Shown: in pieces, positions 34,539 to 43,628 of the stretch
Position numbering within the stretch: the stretch's first letter is position 1
Layout of the letters: each line of letters starts with the position of its first letter
Assembly: GCA_013360295.1 (NCBI GenBank)
Contig: JABWCL010000012.1
Coordinates: 31,802-95,801, forward strand
Origin: Ignavibacteriaceae bacterium
GTDB taxonomy: Bacteria > Bacteroidota > Ignavibacteria > Ignavibacteriales > Ignavibacteriaceae
Direction of reading: 5' to 3'
Length of the DNA: 64,000 bases
Notes under the pieces: generated by a model
Told to the model about the DNA's origin: nothing
Databases searched by the model: none
What the model saw: the letters and a program-made list of their open reading frames with translations, nothing else
Translations under genes and position numbers: made by a program

Positions 34539-37403
34539 TTATCTCACTAGCATCAGCTTCTTTGTTTCCGTAAAACTTCCTGCTTTAAGCTGATAAAAAT
34601 AGACTCCGCTCGTCAGCTTTGATGCATCGAATGTAACAGAATAATAACCCGGCGCTTTCGATTCATTGACCAGTGCAGCAACTTCCCTGCCGAGAATATC
34701 AAATACCCTGAGTGTCACATTAAGGTTACTCTCACTTCCCTTCACTCCGCCAACCGCATATTTAATAATCGTAGAGGGATTGAACGGATTCGGGTAATTC
34801 TGTAAAAGTAAAAACTCGCCGGGGGCACCGGAAAGTTCCCCATCCTTTACGGACAGAGGCAGATTTTCAAAATTATTATCGAATAACTGCTGAATGAACT
34901 GATTTTCCTGCTTAAGCAGAGTGAGCGAATTAAGCGGAGAAGTTCCGCGTGCCACGGAATAAGCCAGCCAGATCTCCACCGGTTCACCCACCTTTAACCT
35001 GAACGGGCCCGAATTAATCATAAAACGCTGGTCAATACCGGTGTTGTTTATCCATCCTGTGTTTGTTAAAGGATCACCTGAGTACATATAATTTTTATTT
35101 ACAAGGCTGCAGTTCACACCGGTGACCGTGCCGAAAGACCAGGTGCAGGGATCAATAAAATCCCCTTGTTTTCCCCGTCCTCCAAGCTGATAATTCCTTA
35201 ATTCGAATCTTGTATTTGGATCTCCGTGAGTAGGATGTGACTGCATATACTGTGTAAAGGATGTCATACCGAGATTCATCGCGCCCGGCAGAATGACTTT
35301 CCCGATAAAAGGCCCTTTATGGAGGTAAGCCGTATCAAGCGGTGTATCTGTCCCGGGATCGTAAACGCCATTGCTGTTATTATCAATAAAAGATTTACCG
35401 GGAATATAAGCGTGCGGCCCCTGAAGAATGTCAATTCCGAATGCAGGGGGATTAGCGCCGAAAACTGCATCGGGGGTTTTCTGATATCCGTAACCCATAT
35501 TTAACAGAGTATCGCATCCTACATAGTCATCATTATAATCGCCAATATCCGGATCAGAAGCGGCAGAAAAATATACGCTGTCAAACAGCTGCGCGACCGT
35601 TCCGTTGTTCCTGATATTATACCTGACGAATATTGTTCCGCGGGAAGCCGCTGACGTGTCCGAGGTAGCGAATACCGTTTGCCTGACTTCTATTCCCTTT
35701 GGCTCAACGTCATTATATCTTCTTAGCGCGGAAGGCACTCTGTCAGTGTAAAAGCACCAGGCGGATTCATCTCCGAGAAAATCAGGCCGGTCCTCATTCG
35801 CATCCCACACGCCGTTAGAATTCAGGTCAATTGGTTCATATTCACCGTCGTTATTACCATCGTAAAAGCCCGCGCTGTTTACAACCGCGTTTCTCCAGTT
35901 TTGCCAGTAGAAACTATAATCACCGTAGTTTCTGTCACCCAGAAATATGGGATTATTCCCGCTTGACAATCCCTCATCATAATCTTCAATTCGTGATGCG
36001 GACAGCACTCCGTTTGCCCACATAATATCTGAATGCAGCCCTGAAAGGAAGAACCCGGAAGAAAAGATCACGGATTTGCCGTCGAGCACTCCTCCTGTCA
36101 CGCCTCCCGCAGTTACATCGGCAAGCACTCCCTTATTATCCATCGGAAGCCAAAGTCTGTTTTGTTTCATCAGGTGTATGTTAGATACCTGGAATGATAT
36201 GCTTGATGCCCAGAATGTACCATCATTCATATCATAAATATTCTGGTTACCTGCCGCGGTAACTTTAATTTTTGCTTTAGAGGTAAATACATTGTTTGGG
36301 ATAAGATAATAAAAAGAAAAATTTCCGGTATCGGGGACCGAGGGAGCGATCAGAGTCCAGTTTTGGCCCGCATCATTACTGAAATAAATATCAACAGCGT
36401 TGATTTGCGATGCAAACCAGGTGATCATTACCCCGGGGGTATGATATGTATTAGCAAGGGGCTGGATCAGTTTCAGGGATGGATCCGTGTTAATAGTAAA
36501 ATCCTCCACGCCCGTCTGCGTCCATTGGTTAATACCGGTATAATCGTAATAACGGTTCCGGTATGGGTTAAGGTTTGCATCATATTCATATTGCGTCTTA
36601 TATATAGGCAGCCACTCAGCATTGCTCCATTGATAATATATATCTTCGGAAACAAGGCTTGACGTGTTGTATATATAGTAATATTTTTGCGAATTTACCC
36701 AGGAACCACCGCTAAGATATTGCCTTGTGCGTGTTTCAACCAGGCCCATTGGATTGTATGTATAGTTCGTAACAGAGTAATTCGTCCAGTTACCCGGCGT
36801 TGCTCCCGGCAATTGGTAATAGGATGAGAGCAGAAGGTTATTCGAGTTGTACTGATAAACATATTTATATGAATCATTCCAGGTCTGGCCGTTTTTTCGC
36901 TGTGTGATCACCTCAGAAAGAAGCCCATTAACATCGTATGAATAAAAGGACTTCTGAAACGGATCGTTCATCATATCAGTCATCCATACTTCCTTAAGCT
37001 TACCGTTAGGGAAGTAAAAACTTAATGTTTTCTGTATACCATTCGAGACAACTTCAATTACTTTACCCTCGGTATTGTATTTATATGCACTGAAATAAAC
37101 ACTCGGGGCATTAGTATTGATGTCATATACATTCCCGGATTTCATCAGTAATCCCGTTGAATATACCCGGAAAGATTTTCCATAGACCTCTTGTCCCTGA
37201 AGGGTAATGTTATATCTAACCGAATTAAGGGTACCATCAACTATACCGGTAAATTCTCCGGCAACGGGATTTAGGGGAGGGGTATAGAAAGGATCTGAAA
37301 ATTTATCTTCAGGTGAAGCTTGAGTATTGCTTGCGTTATTCTGGGCTATTGCGATGTTAGCAATGAAAAGGAGAAACAAAAGGACGTAACCGATTCTGCT
37401 CAA
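34539..37403 (-). CDS. Large secreted YD-repeat-like protein, T9SS cargo
   Basis: 954 residues. The start is TTG at 37403, backed by a strong AGGAGG 5 nt upstream; a signal peptide follows (VLLFLLFIANIAIAQ). Residues about 80-290 are Tyr-rich and YD/RHS-like (FYSYDVNGLLSEV, YVYQYNSNNLLLSSYY). A beta-sandwich segment (VMITWFASQINAVDIYFSND) comes next, then a long region with DxNxNG-type Ca-binding-like loops (DNNSNGVYDPGTD). The end has NYPNPFNPSTIIKYAV and a SGVYFYQLKAG tail: a T9SS sorting domain. A cell-surface or released role is likely; the target is unknown. Confidence 0.8.
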   Translation of the reverse strand: MSRIGYVLLFLLFIANIAIAQNNASNTQASPEDKFSDPFYTPPLNPVAGEFTGIVDGTLNSVRYNITLQGQEVYGKSFRVYSTGLLMKSGNVYDINTNAPSVYFSAYKYNTEGKVIEVVSNGIQKTLSFYFPNGKLKEVWMTDMMNDPFQKSFYSYDVNGLLSEVITQRKNGQTWNDSYKYVYQYNSNNLLLSSYYQLPGATPGNWTNYSVTNYTYNPMGLVETRTRQYLSGGSWVNSQKYYYIYNTSSLVSEDIYYQWSNAEWLPIYKTQYEYDANLNPYRNRYYDYTGINQWTQTGVEDFTINTDPSLKLIQPLANTYHTPGVMITWFASQINAVDIYFSNDAGQNWTLIAPSVPDTGNFSFYYLIPNNVFTSKAKIKVTAAGNQNIYDMNDGTFWASSISFQVSNIHLMKQNRLWLPMDNKGVLADVTAGGVTGGVLDGKSVIFSSGFFLSGLHSDIMWANGVLSASRIEDYDEGLSSGNNPIFLGDRNYGDYSFYWQNWRNAVVNSAGFYDGNNDGEYEPIDLNSNGVWDANEDRPDFLGDESAWCFYTDRVPSALRRYNDVEPKGIEVRQTVFATSDTSAASRGTIFVRYNIRNNGTVAQLFDSVYFSAASDPDIGDYNDDYVGCDTLLNMGYGYQKTPDAVFGANPPAFGIDILQGPHAYIPGKSFIDNNSNGVYDPGTDTPLDTAYLHKGPFIGKVILPGAMNLGMTSFTQYMQSHPTHGDPNTRFELRNYQLGGRGKQGDFIDPCTWSFGTVTGVNCSLVNKNYMYSGDPLTNTGWINNTGIDQRFMINSGPFRLKVGEPVEIWLAYSVARGTSPLNSLTLLKQENQFIQQLFDNNFENLPLSVKDGELSGAPGEFLLLQNYPNPFNPSTIIKYAVGGVKGSESNLNVTLRVFDILGREVAALVNESKAPGYYSVTFDASKLTSGVYFYQLKAGSFTETKKLMLVR

Positions 37404-37420
37404 GGAGCCTCCTAATAATG

Positions 37421-37458
37421 TTTTATGATACTGATTTCAGGAAATCAGTATCATAAAA
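37421..37458 (-). terminator. Perfect 18-bp palindrome overlapping the CotH-gene stop codon
   Basis: TTTTATGATACTGATTTC and its exact reverse complement, separated by 2 nt. The hairpin includes the TGA stop (37451-37453) of the upstream gene and ends 18 bp before the next gene. Because both ends are A/T tracts, it may act as a terminator or as a 3'-end stabiliser between the two cargo genes. Confidence 0.65.
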
Positions 37459-39781
37459 TTACGAACTTAACACCTTTCTCAAAAGTCTCACCGTTTATTT
37501 TTATAAAGTAAACTCCTTTAGCCAGATCAGTGACATTTATCTTAAAGGAATTTTCCCCCGGCTCAAATTCACCAACAAAGAGGATTTTTATCTCCCTGCC
37601 AAGAATATCATATAGTCTCAACGAGCCGTTGCGCCTCTGATCAAGACTTAATAGTATATTAAGTGCACCTGCTGCCGGATTCGGATACAGTCTCATAGAA
37701 TTATCATTCCGTCTATCATCATCTCTCACATCGGTCAGAGAGTTTGGCAATCCGGGTGATGGATATAATTGCCTCCAACTGCCGGCGCCATCCGGATACC
37801 TTCCGTAGGAAACATCAGTTTGCTGGGGCCCGAAGAAGATTGAGTCGAGAACAACCGTACCGGATGAATCCGTTAATCCGATAAACTCGCCGCCTTTGCT
37901 CAGCTTAAAGTTACTGTGGTAACCGGGCTCCTGCGGTTCCTCATCGCACCATACAACGATCCGTTCCCCGGGGTTGAGGGGAATGGAACTGAGCGGGAAT
38001 CTCCATTTTTTCATTGAACCGGGATTATCAGTCAGGTACATCCCCCTGAGGTCAACCACTGTTGAAAGGGGGTTATAAATTTCAAGCCAGTCATCGTGAT
38101 CACCGGACGGATCCGGAGTTGACGCGGAGTTATCAGCAAGAAATTCATTTATCACAACGCTGTTGCCGGAGGAAGAAACGGTTATCCTTAAAGGGCCGTT
38201 CCGCGGGTAGAGCACTTCCCTTCCCTGCGCGTCGCGGACAAGGATCCTCATCAGGCCCGATCCGCCCTGGCCCAGAGGAGGTATCCTGCCGGTATAAAGG
38301 TCGGCGAGATGCACTTTCTTTGTATTTGCAACGGGAGTAAACGCCATATTATACTCCTCGGTCACGGCAGAGCCTGTTTTCTGAAACTGAATTTTTACCG
38401 CGGCAAGTGCCGTGGGAGAAAAAGCGGATACATATACATTGACGGTATCTCCGGCTCCCGGATTTCGGGGGAGATGATCTATCCTGTATGCGATTGGAGC
38501 GGCATTTGTATATGATAACTGGGAAGGGATTGATGCGAGCCGAAGGTTAACAAACTGCTTTAACCCGTACTTAACGTGCTGGTTCGAGTAATTACCCGAA
38601 GTATATGAATTAAAAAAATCATTCGCGGTGAAACCATAATCCTTTGTGCGGAAAGTATCCGACATCGCGGAAGAAGCGATCCTCGCGCGCAGTGTGTCAA
38701 TATGGTCTTCCCAGTAGGTCAGAGGGAGCAGCCTGGCAGAATAAAAATGGAGGAAGCGCGTAAAAAGGTCGCGGTACTGGTTATTTCCCATCAGTTTCTC
38801 CGCTAACGGGCGCGGGCCGGAAACAACTTTTGGGAAATTATACGGGTCGGCCGTAGTCCAGTTTTTCCCTGACCAGTCAATACCGTAAGTGTTATCATAA
38901 TCATATGGTATCAGGTGGAACTTATCCGCAGAAGGCTCATAATACAGATAATAATTATTCATAAGCGAGCGGTAGTCATCCCAGCTCCCCATCAGTACAT
39001 TAAGTGCGAAATAATTTAGCACGTCCGGAACATCGAGTATCTTTTCAATCGAGTCAGCAAATGACGCAGAGGGGGTATTATTTATTATCCTGATGAGTCT
39101 TACCAGCTGCGAATAATCTCCGGCAGTTTCATTAGTGGTTAGTTCATAAGCAGGCGTGCCGTTATTATTCAGATTTTTATAAGTCGTCTGGTTTTCACCT
39201 AGATACTGAAGGTCAGCGCCGTAGAGGCATTTCCACAGGTTGCCGGTATCGTCGGAAAAGTTTTTAGTCAGGAATTCATCATCGACGTGTTCCACGGAGA
39301 TATACAGTCCGTAGTACTTATTATTTATGTATACTTCAAAATGCGCCGCCCTGCTCGCGTGAACATCCGCGGAATCAAAGTGGTCAAAGCACAATTTACT
39401 CCTGATGATTGAAGGATCGTTGTGTTCGCCGTTAAGATTCAGTTTATCAACACCGTAAAACTCCCTTCCCTGAACAAAAGTGTTAAATGAAACTTTAAAC
39501 GATTTTTTCTGAGAGAAGCGGGAAGTATTTCCCCTGAGACGGAATCCGATTGATTCAACGGTTTCATCGATGTGAGCATTCCTGAAACGCATACTCGCGA
39601 CAAATTCCGAATCGCTTGTTACGTTCTGATAGAGCCATATAACAGCGGCGGGATCAATAGTCACATCTATCCTCCCGACCCGGGAATCATCGTAAAGCTT
39701 CCAGCTGTTATCGGGAGCCTGTGATAAAATTGAGGAATTAAATCCTAAGATTAATAAAGGTAGCAGCCAAATAGTTTTCAT
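37451..39781 (-). CDS. CotH-kinase-family protein with lamin-tail domain, T9SS cargo
   Basis: 776 residues. Signal peptide (LLPLLILGFNSSILSQ), then a CotH domain: FRLRGNTSRFSQKKSFKVSF, FEVYINNKYYGLYISVEHVDD and IPYDYDNTYGIDW, where spore-coat CotH uses the DYD acids for ATP-dependent protein phosphorylation. Around residues 545-650 is a lamin-tail domain (VVINEFLADNS, DWLEIYNPLS). The C terminus has LYPNPAAGALNILL and KGVYFIKINGETFEKG, a T9SS sorting domain. Such exported CotH proteins are common in Bacteroidota; kinase activity outside the cell is unproven. Confidence 0.88.
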   Translation of the reverse strand: MKTIWLLPLLILGFNSSILSQAPDNSWKLYDDSRVGRIDVTIDPAAVIWLYQNVTSDSEFVASMRFRNAHIDETVESIGFRLRGNTSRFSQKKSFKVSFNTFVQGREFYGVDKLNLNGEHNDPSIIRSKLCFDHFDSADVHASRAAHFEVYINNKYYGLYISVEHVDDEFLTKNFSDDTGNLWKCLYGADLQYLGENQTTYKNLNNNGTPAYELTTNETAGDYSQLVRLIRIINNTPSASFADSIEKILDVPDVLNYFALNVLMGSWDDYRSLMNNYYLYYEPSADKFHLIPYDYDNTYGIDWSGKNWTTADPYNFPKVVSGPRPLAEKLMGNNQYRDLFTRFLHFYSARLLPLTYWEDHIDTLRARIASSAMSDTFRTKDYGFTANDFFNSYTSGNYSNQHVKYGLKQFVNLRLASIPSQLSYTNAAPIAYRIDHLPRNPGAGDTVNVYVSAFSPTALAAVKIQFQKTGSAVTEEYNMAFTPVANTKKVHLADLYTGRIPPLGQGGSGLMRILVRDAQGREVLYPRNGPLRITVSSSGNSVVINEFLADNSASTPDPSGDHDDWLEIYNPLSTVVDLRGMYLTDNPGSMKKWRFPLSSIPLNPGERIVVWCDEEPQEPGYHSNFKLSKGGEFIGLTDSSGTVVLDSIFFGPQQTDVSYGRYPDGAGSWRQLYPSPGLPNSLTDVRDDDRRNDNSMRLYPNPAAGALNILLSLDQRRNGSLRLYDILGREIKILFVGEFEPGENSFKINVTDLAKGVYFIKINGETFEKGVKFVIL

Positions 39782-39893
39782 ATTTAAAACTACAATAAAA
39801 AAGAGGAATTTTCACCCATTTTGTTATTCACAAATTTCCCCCTCAGGGCAGGCCCGCACTTAAAAATTTCCGCACGAGCCTTACACCCTGGTA

Positions 39894-41606
39894 TTAAAAT
39901 CGGTAGGAGTACCCTAAACTTCCGATTATCTCGGTAAAATTATACTGAGCCGGGGGTTTTCCACTGAAGAAAGTTGTCCGGACATTCAGGACTATCGCGC
40001 TAGACTGTGTTACACTGTAGTTAGATCCAACCTGGATATTATTTGTATTGGAGACACTGGATGTATTAAATGAATACGAAAGTGAATTATTAAGCTGCCC
40101 GTTGAACATTTTTTGCGATACCCGCCCGGAAAACCCGAATGTGGATTTATCTTCATTCTGAACAGTAACCGTGTTCATCTGGAAGCCGAGTGATGTATTC
40201 CAGGTCTGATCAATTATTGTTGTCAGATTCAATATTATGTTCTGCGACTGCGCTCCGTTTCCCTGCCTAAGGATATTATTGTCGTTAAATGTTTGGTATG
40301 CGTAAGTTGTAAGTAGTATTTGCTTTAGCTTAAAAAGCTCGAACTGGTAAGTCCCCGTAAAATTGTACGAATGATTTGTGTTATCAAGTTTGAATGTATC
40401 ATTCTTCGCGTCATTCTCAAGGTTATTGTTGACATAGTTCAATGAAAGCATAAGCTCAGTTATTGGCCGCACGGATGTGTTCAGCGAAAAATCATTACGC
40501 GTTGTTGTATTGATCTTCTGATCCAGAAGATTATCCCTTTGGTTAGCGTATGTCGTCCTCACCGTGATCATTCCCTTGAGCAACTGAAAACCAATTGCTC
40601 CGTCAATGATCCGCTTATCGTTAATAACCGATGCCAGGCCCAGAGAGGTATAACCCGGGCCAATTACCTTGTAACCCACTTTCGCGTTGTATCCTCTTTG
40701 CTGATAAGTTACATCAGCATTGTAGGCATAATCAGCGCTTGTGGAGATACGCGAACGATAGATACTTTTCGCGATATCGGGGACCTGATCGGTCTGATAA
40801 TTTTCACTATACATATCTTTAGTATAGATACTTCCCGCTGCCTCACCACGCATCTGAACTACACCGTTCAGTATCTTCAGAAGGAAGTTCGTACCAATCA
40901 CCAGATTTTCCTGAGGCGTTACACCGCTGAAGATGGTATCTGTCTTGGGAGTGTAGACACCGCCAATCAATACGCTATCCTGCTGTATTTGCATAAACCT
41001 GTCCCTCGAGACCGATTTAACATCATCACTGGCACGCATCAGGTTCAAATCAATATGCGACGATTCCTTTTTCCCGAACCCCAACTTCATAGCATAAATA
41101 TACCGGGCATAAGCTGACTCGAAAGGCGTCCCCGCAACCGCGCGTTGTGTCTGGCCGCCGAGAAGATGAATGCGGAAAATACCGGGGAAAAATTCAACGC
41201 CGAGACCCCGGATATTCACACCGCTCAGAGTGTACTTGGAAAGTTCGTGAGTAAAATCGCCGATATGCGCTTGCCCCCATCCCCAGGAAGGATGCACAGC
41301 CAGCTGATCCATTTGCTGCTTGGCGGAATTTCCTTCCGTGGAAAGAAAAAGGTCAAATGCAAGTTTGATATTATCAAATAATATCAGAGTAGGGCGAAGA
41401 AAAATTCGCCCGGTTTTAGGAGGCCGGCGTGAGGTCATTCCGCTTATTGAATAAAGCTCGCCGTAAGTACCCGCCTCACCAGTTAACTTGATGTAAGGAC
41501 CAAGATCAGACAAAAAGCCTCCTTCTTTGCCTCCGTCACCGGGTGGATCGTTCTGACTTAGTGCCAGACTTGTAAACAGTAATATAATACTAAGAATCTT
41601 TTTCAT
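39894..41606 (-). CDS. Predicted outer-membrane beta-barrel, last gene of the giant-protein operon
   Basis: 570 residues. Signal peptide (ILSIILLFTSLALSQ), then alternating amphipathic strands with many Tyr, Asn and Thr (TYQFELFKLKQILLTTYAYQ, NSLSYSFNTSSVS). The last residues, SLGYSYRF, end in Phe as outer-membrane proteins do for BAM insertion. No plug or carboxypeptidase-like domain is obvious. It follows the TPR gene by 9 bp, so it belongs to the REC-giant-FnIII-TPR-barrel operon. It may be the outer-membrane anchor or pore for the giant protein. Confidence 0.65.
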   Translation of the reverse strand: MKKILSIILLFTSLALSQNDPPGDGGKEGGFLSDLGPYIKLTGEAGTYGELYSISGMTSRRPPKTGRIFLRPTLILFDNIKLAFDLFLSTEGNSAKQQMDQLAVHPSWGWGQAHIGDFTHELSKYTLSGVNIRGLGVEFFPGIFRIHLLGGQTQRAVAGTPFESAYARYIYAMKLGFGKKESSHIDLNLMRASDDVKSVSRDRFMQIQQDSVLIGGVYTPKTDTIFSGVTPQENLVIGTNFLLKILNGVVQMRGEAAGSIYTKDMYSENYQTDQVPDIAKSIYRSRISTSADYAYNADVTYQQRGYNAKVGYKVIGPGYTSLGLASVINDKRIIDGAIGFQLLKGMITVRTTYANQRDNLLDQKINTTTRNDFSLNTSVRPITELMLSLNYVNNNLENDAKNDTFKLDNTNHSYNFTGTYQFELFKLKQILLTTYAYQTFNDNNILRQGNGAQSQNIILNLTTIIDQTWNTSLGFQMNTVTVQNEDKSTFGFSGRVSQKMFNGQLNNSLSYSFNTSSVSNTNNIQVGSNYSVTQSSAIVLNVRTTFFSGKPPAQYNFTEIIGSLGYSYRF

Positions 41607-41615
41607 AATGATATC

Positions 41616-43628
41616 TCATTCGTTAATATCCCGGACTATTTCATTTGCTTCCTGGAACCTGTCAGTCTTATGCAGTACCTCGATCAGACGCTCACGAAGC
41701 ACCATATTACTGCGATCAGTTTTATATATTCTGATCCAGTCATCGGCAAGTTCATTAATCGTTCCGTTCTGTGATGCGTATTTTATGAGGTCATCGTAAA
41801 GTGAATTATTAAGAGGTTCAGCAGAGATCGCACGTTTCACACTCTTAATCGCTTCCGTGAAGTCGCCTTTTTTTGCATAAATCCCTGCCAGAGAGGAGTG
41901 GCAGGCAGATAAAGACGGGTTGGTTTTGAGTGCCCGAATGTAAAAGTATACTGCCGAATCGGGTTCATTTCTTTCTTTATGGTAGTCTCCTTTTTCCTTT
42001 TGTACAAAAGGATTATTCGGATAGGAAATCAGCAGTGAGTTGAGCACAGCTCTCAGTTCTTCCGTATTGCATAACTGCTTCAGGTTGGCGAAATTTTTAT
42101 CAAGCACATTATTAAGTTCTGCCAGTTCCTTTTTCAGGGTTGAGGCCTTACGCAGATTTTCACGCGGGTTCTCTGCGTTTGATTCAGACAACAATTTATT
42201 AATGGCAGACTCCATCTCCTTTATCTCCGCCAGCGCTTTGACCACTGCCTGCCTTGAGTAGTACCTCGCACTGCTAATGTCACCTCCAGTTTTCGCAGAG
42301 ACTGCCAGAACAGAGTAAGGAAAAGGACTTTGAGGTTTTAACTTCCTCGCTGCTTCAGCAAACCTCCTTGTGAGCGCGGAGTCTCCAAGACCAAAGTAAG
42401 CCAGTGATAGATAATAATTCGCACGGAAATCATCCCTGTGGTGCGAATAAAATGACTCTGCGGCTTCCATAAACTGTTTATCTGATTTGGTTTCAAGGTG
42501 AGCTTCACAGAGAAGCCTGTTTGCTTCATAATCTGAATTGTCATTTCTCAGTACATTCTCAAGCTGCAGGACAGCAGAATCCCTTAATGAATTATCAAGG
42601 TAAGAATACGCCAGAAGGAGCCTTATCTCCTTCAGGTTATCCCTCTCAAGAATACCAAGGTAGACATTCCGCGCCATATGCGGAAGCTTTTCATTTTCGT
42701 AGCTTTCCGCGATTTTTATCCTGAATTCATTTTCGCGGCCAAAGTTTTTTATCTTGGCTTCATATAGCGTGCGTACTTTGTCAAACTGATTCAGTGACTC
42801 AAAATATGAAATGGCTCCGTCATAAACCTGCTCACGCACGGGATTCTTATTGATCAGCCTCTCAAAGACATCCGCTCCTTCCTGAATTTTGTAATTAGCA
42901 CGATAAAGGAATGCAAGCTGCATCTGAAAATCAATATCTTCCCTGAACCTGCTGTTCAGTTTTTGCGCAAGCGCAAGCGCTTTTTCATATTCCTGCGACG
43001 AATTAAGAGCGGCAAGATGAGCTGTCTGGACAGAAACGGATCCCGGAAATAACTTAACTGAATTTTCGGATTCGCTTAGAGCTTCTTTCGTCTTCCCGGA
43101 CAATATATACCCCCGAATTATGACAGTGTGAGCGTTCTCTTCATTATTACTGTATTTCAGGGCAGTTCTTGCCGCAGATAGTGCATCTGAGTACTTTCCC
43201 TTTACGAGTAACTGTTCTCCCTGCTTTGAGTATGCAGCTGCTATGAGCGCTTTTGTCGCGGCATCAGCAGGATTCTGCTTAATATATCTTTCACCTGCTT
43301 TTATTGGTTCATCAACCTTTCCTGTCATTAGTCCGGCATTAATGTAATTACCAATAATAGATTTTTCAGACGGATATTTTACAGCGCCGCTCTTGAGCAC
43401 TTCATACGCCTCCTTGAATTTTCCGCTTTCAAGGTATGAAGCACCGAGATAGTGATATGACAACTTAGAATCCGGATTCTGTTTAAGCGAATTAATAAAA
43501 AATTCAATCGCTTTCTGCCATTCCCGTTTTTCATACCAGGAAATTCCCTGCCGAAGATCCTGCTGCGGGAATAATAAACCTGTAAAGAGAATGACAGACA
43601 GGATTAACTGCTTACTTGGGAGAAGCAT
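41616..43628 (-). CDS. Exported TPR-repeat protein
   Basis: 670 residues from ATG 43628, which gives a signal peptide (LILSVILFTGLLFPQQ). The frame extends to 43709, but that part overlaps the FnIII gene and lacks an export signal. Many TPR units follow (AIEFFINSLKQNPDSKLSYHYLGASYLESGKFKEAYE is split over two of them), with coiled coil near 490-540 (KEMESAINKLLSE). It overlaps the FnIII stop by 17 nt. TPR proteins in such operons usually scaffold assembly or secretion at the envelope; that is an inference here. Confidence 0.75.
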   Translation of the reverse strand: MLLPSKQLILSVILFTGLLFPQQDLRQGISWYEKREWQKAIEFFINSLKQNPDSKLSYHYLGASYLESGKFKEAYEVLKSGAVKYPSEKSIIGNYINAGLMTGKVDEPIKAGERYIKQNPADAATKALIAAAYSKQGEQLLVKGKYSDALSAARTALKYSNNEENAHTVIIRGYILSGKTKEALSESENSVKLFPGSVSVQTAHLAALNSSQEYEKALALAQKLNSRFREDIDFQMQLAFLYRANYKIQEGADVFERLINKNPVREQVYDGAISYFESLNQFDKVRTLYEAKIKNFGRENEFRIKIAESYENEKLPHMARNVYLGILERDNLKEIRLLLAYSYLDNSLRDSAVLQLENVLRNDNSDYEANRLLCEAHLETKSDKQFMEAAESFYSHHRDDFRANYYLSLAYFGLGDSALTRRFAEAARKLKPQSPFPYSVLAVSAKTGGDISSARYYSRQAVVKALAEIKEMESAINKLLSESNAENPRENLRKASTLKKELAELNNVLDKNFANLKQLCNTEELRAVLNSLLISYPNNPFVQKEKGDYHKERNEPDSAVYFYIRALKTNPSLSACHSSLAGIYAKKGDFTEAIKSVKRAISAEPLNNSLYDDLIKYASQNGTINELADDWIRIYKTDRSNMVLRERLIEVLHKTDRFQEANEIVRDINE

